DNA from: Pirellula staleyi DSM 6068
GTDB lineage: Bacteria > Planctomycetota > Planctomycetia > Pirellulales > Pirellulaceae
Assembly: GCA_945875845.1 (NCBI GenBank)
Contig: CAMCMB010000001.1
Span: 216,108 to 280,107, forward strand
Reading direction: 5' to 3'
DNA: 64,000 nucleotides
The first letter of the stretch is position 1; each line of letters begins with the position of its first letter. Shown here piece after piece: positions 16,926 through 25,774 of this stretch. A program made the translations under genes and the position numbers. Below the pieces are notes generated by a model that was given only the letters and a program-made list of their open reading frames with translations, ran no database searches and was not told the DNA's origin.

Positions 16926-17774
16926 TTAGCCCTTTCGCATTTCGACTTGATCTTTCATGAACCGGAGGCCTTGCTCGGCTAACTGTAGTTCGGTTGTGAA
17001 CATCCGACGCCAGATTCGCGTCGCAGCAGCCAATTCTGGCAAGGCCAATCCAAAGGCTTCGATGACCAGCCAACCGTCGTAGCCAATCGATTGCAACGCG
17101 TCGAAATTTTCTTTCCAGCGAACGTTTCCATGTCCCGGAGTGCTGCGGTCATTTTCGCTGATGTGCACATGGCAAAGCATATCCTTGATGTCATGGATGG
17201 CTTTGGTGACGCTCTTTTCCTCGATATTGCTGTGGAATGTGTCGTACATCATTCTGCACATGGGATGATTCACTTGACGGCAGAATTCAGCCGCGTCCGC
17301 TTGTGCGTTCAAGAAATAAACTTCAAAGCGATTCAAGGGCTCGACGCCTAGCATCACCCCTACTTTTCCTGCGTGTTCGGCCGTAGCTCGCATGCTGTCG
17401 ATGCCCCAATTCCATTCGTCTTGGGTGCGGCCAGCGCCGCTGAAGTGGCCGAGAGCGGAATGGTACGGGCCAACAATCGTTTGGACCCCAGCAGCGGCAC
17501 AACAGTCGAGTGCTTTCTTGTTGCCATCGACACCTTTTTTGCGAATAGCGGGATCGGAACTGATCGGATTATCGTCAGGAGTACGAACCGTTACGCCGGT
17601 TCGGGCCAATCCTAGATTGTCGAATCGCTTGCCCCACGCCGCGTAGTCCAGGTCGAGGTTGAATACCGGGATCTCGACTCCGTCGTAACCCATGGCTTTG
17701 AGCTTTTCCAGAGTCGGCAACAAGCTTTCGTTGAGTTCGCCGGTCCAAAGCAAAAGATTCATGCCGTACTTCAT
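16926..17774 (-). CDS. sugar phosphate isomerase/epimerase-type TIM barrel (tagatose/allulose 3-epimerase-like)
   Basis: The 282-residue AP-endonuclease-2/xylose-isomerase-type barrel probably inverts C3 of a ketose. Metal ligands of the ketose 3-epimerases can be placed: Glu in GVEPLNRFE (about residue 148), Asp in MMYDTFHSN, His in HVHISENDR and Glu in VIEAFG. GYDGVEIPVF near the N-terminus is also typical. There is no signal peptide, so it is cytosolic. The gene is convergent with the ankyrin gene. D-tagatose/D-allulose epimerisation is an inference from family; an inosose or other sugar could also be the substrate. Confidence 0.85.
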   Translation of the reverse strand: MKYGMNLLLWTGELNESLLPTLEKLKAMGYDGVEIPVFNLDLDYAAWGKRFDNLGLARTGVTVRTPDDNPISSDPAIRKKGVDGNKKALDCCAAAGVQTIVGPYHSALGHFSGAGRTQDEWNWGIDSMRATAEHAGKVGVMLGVEPLNRFEVYFLNAQADAAEFCRQVNHPMCRMMYDTFHSNIEEKSVTKAIHDIKDMLCHVHISENDRSTPGHGNVRWKENFDALQSIGYDGWLVIEAFGLALPELAAATRIWRRMFTTELQLAEQGLRFMKDQVEMRKG

Positions 17775-17833
17775 AATGTCTCCGTGGATTCGAGAGGGTG
17801 AGGATAATGGAGGAACTTGGGTGGGGAATCGCG

Positions 17834-18406
17834 TTACGATCGGGTAAGCGCGGCTTCAATTCGATTCAAAGCCTTATGTTCACCCGCCGAGATGGCGGCC
17901 CAGCCAAGCAAACCGCCGCTCGACGATGCAACCGTGTGGATTTCTTTTACTAGGGTGTTCTTGAGTTCGTCGGCATCCTGTGCTGGGAGTGCCGCCACCA
18001 AGGCTTTGGCGTACGTTTCCCATGCCTCGAACATTTCGGAAGTGGGTTTTTTTTCCAGCCATTTTGCGAGCAATTGCCCGGCGGGGCCTTGTTTCGAGAT
18101 CGACTGGGATGCCGCGAGGGTATTGATCGTGCTTTTCTCAGCTTCCTCAAGCACTCCATCGGCCCAGGCAACGGCAACCAAAGGAAACACACGCAAAGCG
18201 GTAAATGATTGAGGCGTCACGCCTATTTTGTAAATCGCTTCGAGGATTTTCACGTCCTTTAGTCCCGAAATGCGAGAAAACTCACCAATAAAATTATCGT
18301 GATCTTCTTTGATCTTCAATTCTTCTAATAGTTTGTTGTCAAGTTTGGCAAAGAAATGATTCTCGAGAGCGGAGCCGCGTTCATGCAAAGGATCGGTATT
18401 GGACAT
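17834..18406 (-). CDS. TerB-like helical protein
   Basis: From ATG 18406 (MSNTDPLHERG) the product is 190 residues and mostly helical. RVFPLVAVAWADGVLEEAEK in its middle fits the TerB-like signature (hydrophobic helix, then ADG, then an acidic helix), a fold thought to sense or bind metal. Both TerB function and metal binding are unproven here. A longer frame reaches 18526, but its extra 40 residues look non-coding. The gene is 60 bp upstream of the epimerase on the same strand and may form an operon with it. Confidence 0.7.
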   Translation of the reverse strand: MSNTDPLHERGSALENHFFAKLDNKLLEELKIKEDHDNFIGEFSRISGLKDVKILEAIYKIGVTPQSFTALRVFPLVAVAWADGVLEEAEKSTINTLAASQSISKQGPAGQLLAKWLEKKPTSEMFEAWETYAKALVAALPAQDADELKNTLVKEIHTVASSSGGLLGWAAISAGEHKALNRIEAALTRS

Positions 18407-18571
18407 CGTTTCGACTATCCTGAAATGGGCAATTAGGGAAAATGGATGCTCGGAAACACCAGGATAGCCGGAGGGAAGTAACCTTAACACCCCCGAGCCA
18501 AATGTTCTGACCGCCTGTCCATCCATTCGAGTCGCATTCGTCCCTCAACATCCCCTAAAAAAACGCTTTCT

Positions 18572-19993
<1,422 letters not shown>

Positions 19994-20041
19994 CGTCGAC
20001 CGCTGTATATACCATCACACATAACTCACCACCTAAATAGC

Positions 20042-20638
20042 ATGCAACCTTTCACCAAAGTAACCGGCGTCGTCGCCGCCATGGATCGAGCCAATGTCGA
20101 TACCGATCAAATCATTCCAAAGCAATTTCTCAAGCGAATCGAGCGCAGCGGCTTTGGTCAGTATCTTTTTTTTGATTGGCGCTTCAATGAAGATGGCACG
20201 CCAAATCCCGCTTTCGAGTTGAACCTGGCTCGAAACAAGAACGCCTCGATTCTGCTCGCCCGTCGCAACTTTGGCAGCGGCTCGTCGCGCGAGCATGCCG
20301 TCTGGGCAATCGACGACTACGGAATTCGGTCCGTGATTGCGCCTTCGTTTGCAGACATTTTCTACAACAATTGTTTCAAAAACGGGACACTGCCGATCCA
20401 ACTCACCGAGGAGCAAGTGGAAGAATTGTTTCGTCGGGCTGCGGCTCACGAGCAGTACATTCTCACCGTTGATTTGGAGAAGTGCACGGTCACCGATTCG
20501 CAAGGGTTTTTGGCATCGTTCGTGGTTGAGCCGTTCCGACGTCATTGCTTGTTGAACGGACTGGATGATATCAGTTTGACGCTCGAACACGAAAAGAAAA
20601 TCACGGAGTTCGAATTGGCCCATCCTGCACTGACATAG
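20042..20638 (+). CDS. leuD: 3-isopropylmalate dehydratase small subunit
   Basis: LeuD carries the swivelling domain that completes the LeuC active site. Its 198 residues show the family motifs [27 protein letters not shown] and [13 protein letters not shown]. It lies 48 bp after leuC with the same orientation, forming the standard leuCD pair. A small hairpin (20644-20660) follows its stop by 5 bases. Confidence 0.97.
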   Translation: MQPFTKVTGVVAAMDRANVDTDQIIPKQFLKRIERSGFGQYLFFDWRFNEDGTPNPAFELNLARNKNASILLARRNFGSGSSREHAVWAIDDYGIRSVIAPSFADIFYNNCFKNGTLPIQLTEEQVEELFRRAAAHEQYILTVDLEKCTVTDSQGFLASFVVEPFRRHCLLNGLDDISLTLEHEKKITEFELAHPALT

Positions 20639-20643
20639 TACCC

Positions 20644-20660
20644 ATCACGCTCCGCGTGAT
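20644..20660 (+). terminator. short hairpin with CTCCG loop after leuD
   Basis: Stem ATCACG/CGTGAT closes loop CTCCG. TTGTTTG-like sequence follows but there is no strong T-run. Similar CTCCG-loop hairpins occur at 25577-25595 and, with a 6-nt loop, at 16837-16854. Confidence 0.45.
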
Positions 20661-20714
20661 TGTTTGAATTTCAGGGACGCTCGTACTCGTGCTCACTCCG
20701 TAGGACGCTAGCGG

Positions 20715-20828
20715 CTGGTTGATTTAATGGTACGACGGACTTCCAAGTCCGTCGAATTCCCCATTGACGGACTTGGAAGTCCGTCATACCGCCCTTAACC
20801 AATAAGGACTTCACTAAATCAACAAGCC
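20715..20828 (+). mobile_element. 106-bp palindromic MITE-like element, copy 1
   Basis: The core runs 20718-20823 between terminal repeats GTTGATTTA and TAAATCAAC; outward extensions CTG and AAGCC give 114 bp. Inside is a pair of palindromes (GACGGACTTCCAAGTCCGTC and GACGGACTTGGAAGTCCGTC). The flanks share CTAGCG (GCTAGCGG left, CCTAGCGC right), consistent with a target duplication. Confidence 0.85.
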
Positions 20829-20846
20829 CCTAGCGCGTACGGCTGA

Positions 20847-21854
20847 TTAGGGAAGTGGACGATGCCATGGCCAAGTTTTGAGCTCGGCGATGCGTTCGTG
20901 GCGATTTTCGATGGGTTTGTAGCCAAGCCGCTCCTTAGCGGCCGAGATATCGAAGTAGTGATCGACTCCCAATTGAGCCGCCACAAAGCGGGTCATCGGA
21001 GGCTCGCTTCGAATGCCAGCCAAGCGATAAATCGCTTCGAACACGCTCCCCAATCGATATGCGGCCTTGAGCGAGATGCTTTTCGTTGGCGGGGTCAAAT
21101 TGGCTGATCGGAGAATCGTCGTCAGCCATTCCCAGCATTCTACGGGCGCTCCATCGGTGATGAAGTAGGGACGGCCCGTTGCATTGCCGTCTTTGTCAAG
21201 CATGCGTTCCAATGCAAAACGATGCGCAATCGCCGCATGATCGACATGAACAGTGTCTATCAGGTTCTTCCCATCGCCGACTCGCCGCAATCGACCCGAA
21301 CGGCAGCGAGAGATGACTCGCGGTATCAAATGGGGATCGCCGACACCCCAAATGAGATGTGGTCGTAATGAGCAAGTTGCCAATCGCGAGTTGTTGGCCT
21401 CTAAGACATGTTGTTCTGCAATCGCCTTGGTCCGCGGATAGTGGCACAACCACGTCTTTGGGTAGGGCGTCCGCTCATCGCTATTGCGTTGGGCTGCTCC
21501 ATCAAACGTAACCGATGGAGAACTGGTGAAAACGAAGGCACCGATGCCCTTGCATTTACAAACACTTAGCAGATTGTCCGTAGCGACAATGTTGGCTTGT
21601 TCGTAATGCGAAGCAGGTCCCCACACGCCGGCTAATGCTGCCGTGTGAATGACTGCGTCAACACCCGAGCATGCAAGTTCACATGCGGAATAATTGGTGG
21701 CCGAGGCTTGAACGCACTCGACTCCCAAGTTCTCAAGTTCGGTATAGCGATTGCGAGCCAAGCCACGAACGCGATAACCGTTCTGAAGCAGCTCGCGGCA
21801 AATCGCTCGCCCGAGAAAGCCGCCGTGACCGGTCACCAAAACTGTCGCCGTCAT
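20847..21854 (-). CDS. NAD(P)-dependent oxidoreductase, 3-beta-HSD / OleD-like
   Basis: This 335-residue extended short-chain dehydrogenase has the nucleotide-binding GHGGFLGRAI (residues 8-17), HTAALAGVWG, and the catalytic pair in HYPRTKA (Tyr-x-x-x-Lys). The N-terminus ATVLVTGHGGFLG and the region HLIWGVGDPHLIPRVISRCR resemble OleD and 3-beta-hydroxysteroid dehydrogenase/isomerase proteins. It starts 15 bp after the MFS transporter stop, so the two are probably one operon reading leftwards. Substrate could be a sterol, hopanoid or beta-keto compound; nothing here decides. Confidence 0.85.
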   Translation of the reverse strand: MTATVLVTGHGGFLGRAICRELLQNGYRVRGLARNRYTELENLGVECVQASATNYSACELACSGVDAVIHTAALAGVWGPASHYEQANIVATDNLLSVCKCKGIGAFVFTSSPSVTFDGAAQRNSDERTPYPKTWLCHYPRTKAIAEQHVLEANNSRLATCSLRPHLIWGVGDPHLIPRVISRCRSGRLRRVGDGKNLIDTVHVDHAAIAHRFALERMLDKDGNATGRPYFITDGAPVECWEWLTTILRSANLTPPTKSISLKAAYRLGSVFEAIYRLAGIRSEPPMTRFVAAQLGVDHYFDISAAKERLGYKPIENRHERIAELKTWPWHRPLP

Positions 21855-21869
21855 TGCAGTGCCGAGGTC

Positions 21870-23363
21870 TTAATCTTCGACCAGCGTTTTTGGTTCGGGT
21901 AGAAACATTCCAACGACCAAGGCCAATACGGCCAGTGAGGTCGCTACGTAACCAGCGGCTTGAGCAATGAAAATGGGCGTTACTTTATCCACTCCTCCGG
22001 CAAGCATGGGTGCCACGAAATTCGTGGTGACGACTGCCATGCTCGTCCCAATCATGCGTCCCCCTACATTCGTAGCGAAACTACCACCCGTACCACGCAA
22101 ATGCATGGGGAACACCTTCGGCAAATACTCGCCAAAGTAGCTAAATTGCGCCACCGTCAGCAAGCCGCAAACTCCATAGAGCAACATAAAATTCGTCCCT
22201 CCTGACTTGAATAGCACGAAATAAGTCAGGGGTATGATAATGAGGGCTGGAACCTGAAAGAGCTTCAAGGTCAAGACTCGGCTGAGACCGATAATAATGA
22301 AGATCGCCAGCAGGATACGGCCAATCAAGCCCCCCATTTCTTGATACAACTGCACGGTGTCGCCAACTTCCGCGACTTGTTTCGTCAATGGATCTTGAAG
22401 CTTCTTGTTGGCGATCAATTTGCCGCGAACTTCCTTGCGCTCGGGTGAACCTGGGGCCGTCAAATCGAGTTCTTTGTTGAGGGCTGCCGCTTGCTTGCGC
22501 AACGGAGCTAGTTCCTTTGCTTGAGCGGAAAGCTCTGGCAAACCTGGGGCGATACTCTTGGGCGTTAATTGCAACGCTCCAAACGCAATTCCATAGGCAC
22601 AAGCGGAAAGGAGTGCAGTCACGATGGTGATTCGCCGGAATTCTGGCGCAAAGAGAGCTGAGATATTTGGCCGTTTTAACTTGCCTGCGGCTTTCTTCTC
22701 TTTCCAAATTCGCGACTCTGGAACGAACGGCAAAAGAATTGCAATAGGGATGGCTGGGAAAAAGCCTGTCATTAACAAGTAACGCCAAGCAGATGGATCG
22801 GTACCATTGGGCGGCAATGGTAATCCAAGATGGTAGAAACTCTTGCTGTTCGCGAGCACGTACACACTCACGAGTGTCACGAGCACACCGCCGAGCGATG
22901 CGAACGCTTGTGTGATTCCGAGCCAACGCTCACGTTGTTTCTTGTCTTCGAATACTTCTGCCAACCATGTGATGGCAGCCACAAATTCAACGCAGACACC
23001 GATAAAGGTTGTGCTGCGGAAAAAGATGAACATCGGTAAGGAAGTACTGTAGGCAGCAAAGAACGGAGAGAGAGAGTAAACAAAAATGGCGGCAGCCATG
23101 ACGAATTTGCGTCCAAGTCGATCGGTCATCGCACCCCCGATCAGTCCGAATACACCGCCACAAAGGGCCGCGATCCAAAGCAGACGACCGAACCACAACG
23201 CGACCGAGGGATGGTTGAGGGGTACATCCAGCAGTTCCGCAATTGCCGGGGGCGCGGTCAGCGGCGTCATTAGCAGTTCGTAAGTATCGAAAAGAAAGCC
23301 GATGCTGGCGATGATGACAATCAACCAAGTGGTGAGCGAGAATTTTGACGTGTCTTGTGTCAT
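21870..23363 (-). CDS. MFS transporter with a long charged central loop
   Basis: The 497-residue protein has about twelve membrane segments. The loop-2 motif GGAMTDRLGRKFVM (about 77-90) marks the major facilitator superfamily, sugar/metabolite-proton type. Between the two six-helix halves is an unusually long soluble insert of about 75 residues (from PELSAQAKELAPLRKQAAAL to KQVAEVGDTVQLYQE), predicted to be coiled-coil. It heads an operon with the oxidoreductase 15 bp downstream, and is divergent from the sigma-54 activator at 23666, an arrangement that suggests regulation by it. Substrate unknown. Confidence 0.88.
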   Translation of the reverse strand: MTQDTSKFSLTTWLIVIIASIGFLFDTYELLMTPLTAPPAIAELLDVPLNHPSVALWFGRLLWIAALCGGVFGLIGGAMTDRLGRKFVMAAAIFVYSLSPFFAAYSTSLPMFIFFRSTTFIGVCVEFVAAITWLAEVFEDKKQRERWLGITQAFASLGGVLVTLVSVYVLANSKSFYHLGLPLPPNGTDPSAWRYLLMTGFFPAIPIAILLPFVPESRIWKEKKAAGKLKRPNISALFAPEFRRITIVTALLSACAYGIAFGALQLTPKSIAPGLPELSAQAKELAPLRKQAAALNKELDLTAPGSPERKEVRGKLIANKKLQDPLTKQVAEVGDTVQLYQEMGGLIGRILLAIFIIIGLSRVLTLKLFQVPALIIIPLTYFVLFKSGGTNFMLLYGVCGLLTVAQFSYFGEYLPKVFPMHLRGTGGSFATNVGGRMIGTSMAVVTTNFVAPMLAGGVDKVTPIFIAQAAGYVATSLAVLALVVGMFLPEPKTLVED

Positions 23364-23665
23364 AGTTTCCGTAGGACCCTAGGTGGGGAAATAGCAGGTG
23401 AGGCGGCTTAATATCTCATGTTCGGGCGGTTTTGGTTAGCCGTTTCGCTCTATTCTGAGCTTTTTTGGGGAGACATTTTGCCGGCGACTGCTCTTTTCGT
23501 TTTCATGGGTTCCTAGCGGGATTCCGTTTTTCGCCCAACAACATTTCGTTTGCTTTCCCGGTACACTTACACCACGAGCGACAGACGGAAACGTACCGGG
23601 CCCGCAGGCGGCACGCTCGGAAGCTGTGATTTTTTGGAAGAGCCCAAGCAACAATTTGATAGTGA
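23364..23665. other. divergent promoter region (MFS operon / sigma-54 activator)
   Basis: About 300 bp with no gene. It must hold promoters for both sides. I searched by eye for a -24/-12 site (TGGCAC-N5-TTGC) in both directions and found none convincing, so I do not assign the activator a target here. Confidence 0.4.
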
Positions 23666-25570
23666 ATGAGCTCGATCGTTACCCCCTTTGTCAACCAACT
23701 ATTCACCGCGATCGAGCGTTCTCGATCGCTGGAACAATTGTTGCAAGAGCCTCTTACCTGGGCGATCAACGCGTGGAACGTCTCTGGTATTGTGCTCATG
23801 GTCGCTTCGAAAGGGGCTTGGAAAAGGTCATTGCAGTTGGGCAAGGTTTCCGCCGAACCGCCTGACTGGAACATCGCGAGTGAATGCCTGGACAATCGAA
23901 CGGTACTGCGATCCACATTATGGACCTACCTGCCGATCCATGCGACAACCAACAAGACCCTCGTGTTGTGTTGTCAACCGGTGCTGAGCGAAACCGCTGC
24001 GGAACGCGTTGTTGAGCATCTATCCCTGTTGGCGATGTCCATCGACACGTGGCACCGCCAACAGCAGAAAGCACGCGACGTCGTTCGACTAAATCAGATA
24101 TTGAATGTTGCCGCCGATTGGCATTCGCACCACGACCTCGATCGCCTGTTGCAAGATATTGCGCAAGCGGCCACACGTTTATTGCACAGTGATCGCGCCA
24201 GTATCTTTTTGTGGGATAAATCGGCTCGCGAACTGGTCGGTCACCCCGCTCTCGGCATCGAGGGCAAACCGCTGCGCATCGCCGATGACAAAGGCTTGGC
24301 AGGCGCGGTTCTCAAAAGTTTGCAACCACGACGTTGGGATCGGTCCGATCCGCATGATGAAGTCGATCGAAGAGTCGATTCTAGCAGTGGCTATCGAACG
24401 GATTCCTTGCTGGCGGTTCCATTGATCGATGCTCGCAACAAGCCGATGGGTGTCTTCGAAGTGATCAACCATGCCGACGGGCGATTCGACACTCAAGATG
24501 AAACGGACCTGATTGAACTTGCTCGTCATGCGTCGGCGGCGCTTGCCAACACACAGCAAATGCAACGCTTGGTGCAGACCCGCGATCGATTAACACACGA
24601 TGCGCAACAGCAAGTTCAGCTGATTGGTAACTCGCCTGAGATGCAAACATTAAAGTCGACCATCACTCGCGTTGGCGACACCGATTTGGCAGTCCTTTTG
24701 TTAGGCGAAAACGGAACCGGCAAGGAAGTTGTCTCTCGCCAGATCCATTACCAAAGCAAACGACGCTTTGAACCGTTTATCGCCGTCAACTGCGCTGCAA
24801 TCACCGAGACCCTGCTGGAGAGCGAACTATTCGGACATGAAAAGGGAGCGTTTACGGACGCACATGAGACCCGCAACGGGAAATTCGAATTGGCATCAGG
24901 TGGAACGCTTTTCCTGGATGAAATCGGCGACATGAGTATGGGCGGGCAAGCCAAACTGCTTCGCGTTTTGGAAGAAAAAGTGGTTGTGCGGGTTGGCGGC
25001 TCCTCCCCTATTCCTGTCAACGTTCGAGTCATTGCGGCCACCAATCAAAATTTAGTCGAGTTGGTTCAAAAGAAGAAATTTCGTGAGGACTTGTATTTCC
25101 GATTAACGGTCGTGACCATGATGCTGCCTCCCCTGCGAAACCGGGGCGAGGACGTCTTGGATCTGGCCGACTTTTTCTTGACGATGTTTTGCACCAAGAT
25201 CGGTCGTTCTAAACCGACATGGACCCCTGGAGCAAAACGCCGGCTAGCAACGCACGATTGGCCTGGAAACGTCCGGGAGCTTCGCAATATCGTGGAGCGG
25301 ATTGCGTATCTCACGACAGGCGATACGCTAGATGAATCGCAAGTCGACTTCGTCCGTTCACCGCGTATGACGGGTGAAGGTATGGCGACTTCGACTTTTG
25401 ATTTGAACAAGACGCTCGGTGACGCGACCGCAGATTTTCAAACTCGGTTTATCGAAGAACAAATCAAAGCTTGCAGTCGCAACGTAACCCAAGCCGCCGA
25501 AAAGATGGGCTTACAACGCTCAAACCTTTATCGCAAAATGAAACAGTTAGGTATGAACCAACCAGAGTAA
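23666..25570 (+). CDS. sigma-54-dependent transcriptional activator with GAF sensor
   Basis: The 634-residue protein has, in order, an N-terminal sensory region (1-130), a GAF-type domain (about 150-295: DLDRLLQDIAQAATRLLHSD to MGVFEVINHADG), the AAA+ domain (320-555) and a C-terminal Fis-type helix-turn-helix (NVTQAAEKMGLQRSNLYRKM). Walker A is GENGTGKE (347-354) and Walker B GGTLFLDEIGD (412-422). The sigma-54-contacting loop reads GAFTDA (394-399) instead of the consensus GAFTGA. There is no receiver domain, so a small ligand bound by GAF is the likely signal. It is divergent from the MFS operon. Target genes cannot be assigned from sequence. Confidence 0.93.
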   Translation: MSSIVTPFVNQLFTAIERSRSLEQLLQEPLTWAINAWNVSGIVLMVASKGAWKRSLQLGKVSAEPPDWNIASECLDNRTVLRSTLWTYLPIHATTNKTLVLCCQPVLSETAAERVVEHLSLLAMSIDTWHRQQQKARDVVRLNQILNVAADWHSHHDLDRLLQDIAQAATRLLHSDRASIFLWDKSARELVGHPALGIEGKPLRIADDKGLAGAVLKSLQPRRWDRSDPHDEVDRRVDSSSGYRTDSLLAVPLIDARNKPMGVFEVINHADGRFDTQDETDLIELARHASAALANTQQMQRLVQTRDRLTHDAQQQVQLIGNSPEMQTLKSTITRVGDTDLAVLLLGENGTGKEVVSRQIHYQSKRRFEPFIAVNCAAITETLLESELFGHEKGAFTDAHETRNGKFELASGGTLFLDEIGDMSMGGQAKLLRVLEEKVVVRVGGSSPIPVNVRVIAATNQNLVELVQKKKFREDLYFRLTVVTMMLPPLRNRGEDVLDLADFFLTMFCTKIGRSKPTWTPGAKRRLATHDWPGNVRELRNIVERIAYLTTGDTLDESQVDFVRSPRMTGEGMATSTFDLNKTLGDATADFQTRFIEEQIKACSRNVTQAAEKMGLQRSNLYRKMKQLGMNQPE

Positions 25571-25576
25571 TCGTTG

Positions 25577-25595
25577 CACGACGCTCCGCGTCGTG
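25577..25595 (+). terminator. CTCCG-loop hairpin after the activator gene
   Basis: A 7-bp stem CACGACG/CGTCGTG with loop CTCCG lies 6 bases after the stop and is followed by TTATTTTAG, a weak T-tract. It has the same form as the hairpin after leuD. Confidence 0.5.
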
Positions 25596-25628
25596 ACTGT
25601 TATTTTAGTATTGTAGTCTTTTGCTCCT

Positions 25629-25743
25629 GGGCTGTGAAAAAATGCTTGGGTCGTCACCGGAGGGCTCGCGCCCCTTCCGCTATCATTTGTTAGCGGAACG
25701 GCGCAAGCCGTCCGGTGAGTAAAGCGGAATAAATTCACAGCCC
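25629..25743. repeat. inverted repeat element before the S46 peptidase
   Basis: Terminal GGGCTGTGAA pairs with TTCACAGCCC, enclosing a second long hairpin (25654-25718: TCACCGG.../...CCGGTGA). Related outer ends, GGCTGTGAA and CACAGCCC, also occur at 29605 and 29910. Confidence 0.65.
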
Positions 25744-25774
25744 CGTCCTGAAAAATACCTCACCGAGTAAAAAC

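Noticed and set aside
23364..23665. sigma-54 promoter for the MFS operon
   Set aside because: No sequence close to TGGCAC-N5-TTGC was found in either direction.
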